Source of the DNA: Vicinamibacteria bacterium
Lineage (GTDB): Bacteria > Acidobacteriota > Vicinamibacteria > Vicinamibacterales > UBA8438
NCBI GenBank assembly: GCA_022820675.1
Contig: JAJEFC010000407.1
Location: forward strand, 1 to 46,643
DNA: 46,643 nucleotides
Reading direction: 5' to 3'
Shown here: positions 46,385 to 46,643 of the stretch, piece by piece
How positions within the stretch are numbered: the first letter of the stretch is position 1
Layout of the letters: each line of letters opens with the position of its first letter
Translations under genes and position numbers: made by a program
The notes under the pieces: generated by a model
Seen by the model: the letters and a program-made list of their open reading frames with translations, nothing else
What the model was told of the DNA's origin: nothing
Databases searched by the model: none

Positions 46385-46643
46385 ATGACGAAACCGATAG
46401 TCGCGGTAGCCGGCATCGCCATCGCCGCCGTGGCGGCGGCGGGTGTCGGTTCCTACCTCGCCGTACGACATGCCATCGGGCTCGCGCCGTCCACGGCCAC
46501 CGAACCCGCGGCCGCTCTCGCCGGGCCGTCTCCGGTCGTGGAGACGCCGCCGGCCGCGAACGTCGCGGCCGAGGCGGTGACCGAGATCGAGCCGGCGGCG
46601 GTCGAGCCGGCGGTGGCCGCGCCGCCCGAGGAACCACGGCCCG
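46385..46643 (+). CDS. Exported or membrane-anchored protein, N-terminal fragment
   Basis: An open frame from ATG 46385 to the window edge (86 codons). A hydrophobic segment (IVAVAGIAIAAVAAAGVGSYLAV, residues about 5-27) acts as signal anchor. A low-complexity Ala/Pro/Glu/Val linker with repeats such as EPAAVEPAVAAPPEEP follows. The function cannot be told because the folded part lies outside. AAAGGA about ten bases upstream supports the start; an in-frame GTG at 46364 is an alternative. Confidence 0.65.
   Translation, partial: MTKPIVAVAGIAIAAVAAAGVGSYLAVRHAIGLAPSTATEPAAALAGPSPVVETPPAANVAAEAVTEIEPAAVEPAVAAPPEEPRP

Overview
The window is a high-GC chromosomal segment of a Gram-negative-type bacterium. 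I infer an Acidobacteriota member, probably near Vicinamibacteria. The grounds are the 5' end of the 16S gene, secreted HEXXH metalloproteases with acidic N-terminal linkers, a PQQ dehydrogenase, a mycobacterial-like succinate dehydrogenase and very GC-rich third codon positions. The 16S fragment would settle this in a database search. Three genes carry one-base frame breaks (rlmN start, PQQ dehydrogenase, Na+/solute symporter), so residual sequence error in a metagenome-type assembly is possible.

Positions 1-11188 (all minus strand) form a housekeeping block: a metallo-beta-lactamase-fold hydrolase, then purB, purS, purQ, purL, purF, purM, purN, tyrS, and finally the 16S rRNA gene cut by the window edge. 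purQ-purL, purF-purM and purM-purN share 4-base start/stop overlaps. The rRNA promoter's -35 box lies on the tyrS stop codon. Together these genes cover FGAM synthesis with the three-subunit PurSQL enzyme, PurF, PurM and PurN, and adenylosuccinate lyase.

Positions 11189-24000 hold an M16 peptidase and rlmN (divergent), a frameshifted quinoprotein dehydrogenase, a small coiled-coil membrane protein, the tRNA methylthiotransferase mtaB, a secreted M20 amidohydrolase and a 978-residue glycoside hydrolase-GT2 fusion. The fusion gene has a four-fold tandem repeat of its own start and a duplicated 3' end.

Positions 24000-37000 hold a secreted acetamidase/formamidase, a coupled AAA ATPase + DUF4276 (TOPRIM-like) pair that looks like a split OLD/PARIS-type defence module, an NhaC antiporter, an MFS exporter, a PAP2 phosphatase, an internally deleted TerC-like protein, a large zinc metalloprotease, and a small membrane protein coupled to a frameshifted Na+/solute symporter.

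Positions 37000-41000 are an accessory stretch: a DUF4143 ATPase with a palindromic operator inside its promoter, an Rpn-type nuclease, an orphan DNA methyltransferase and a secreted beta/gamma-crystallin. Positions 41000-46643 hold the sdhCAB operon, a ThiO-type oxidase and the start of an exported protein.

The main unexplained structure is in the spacers. (1) A dispersed palindromic element of about 108-179 bp occurs in three clear copies and one degenerate copy. The clear copies sit at or within a few bases of the 3' end of a gene, and one supplies the last codons and stop of its gene. (2) A two-hairpin sequence precedes two unrelated genes in the same orientation. (3) Many spacers are degenerate tandem duplications (about 60-145 bp) of the end of the neighbouring gene.
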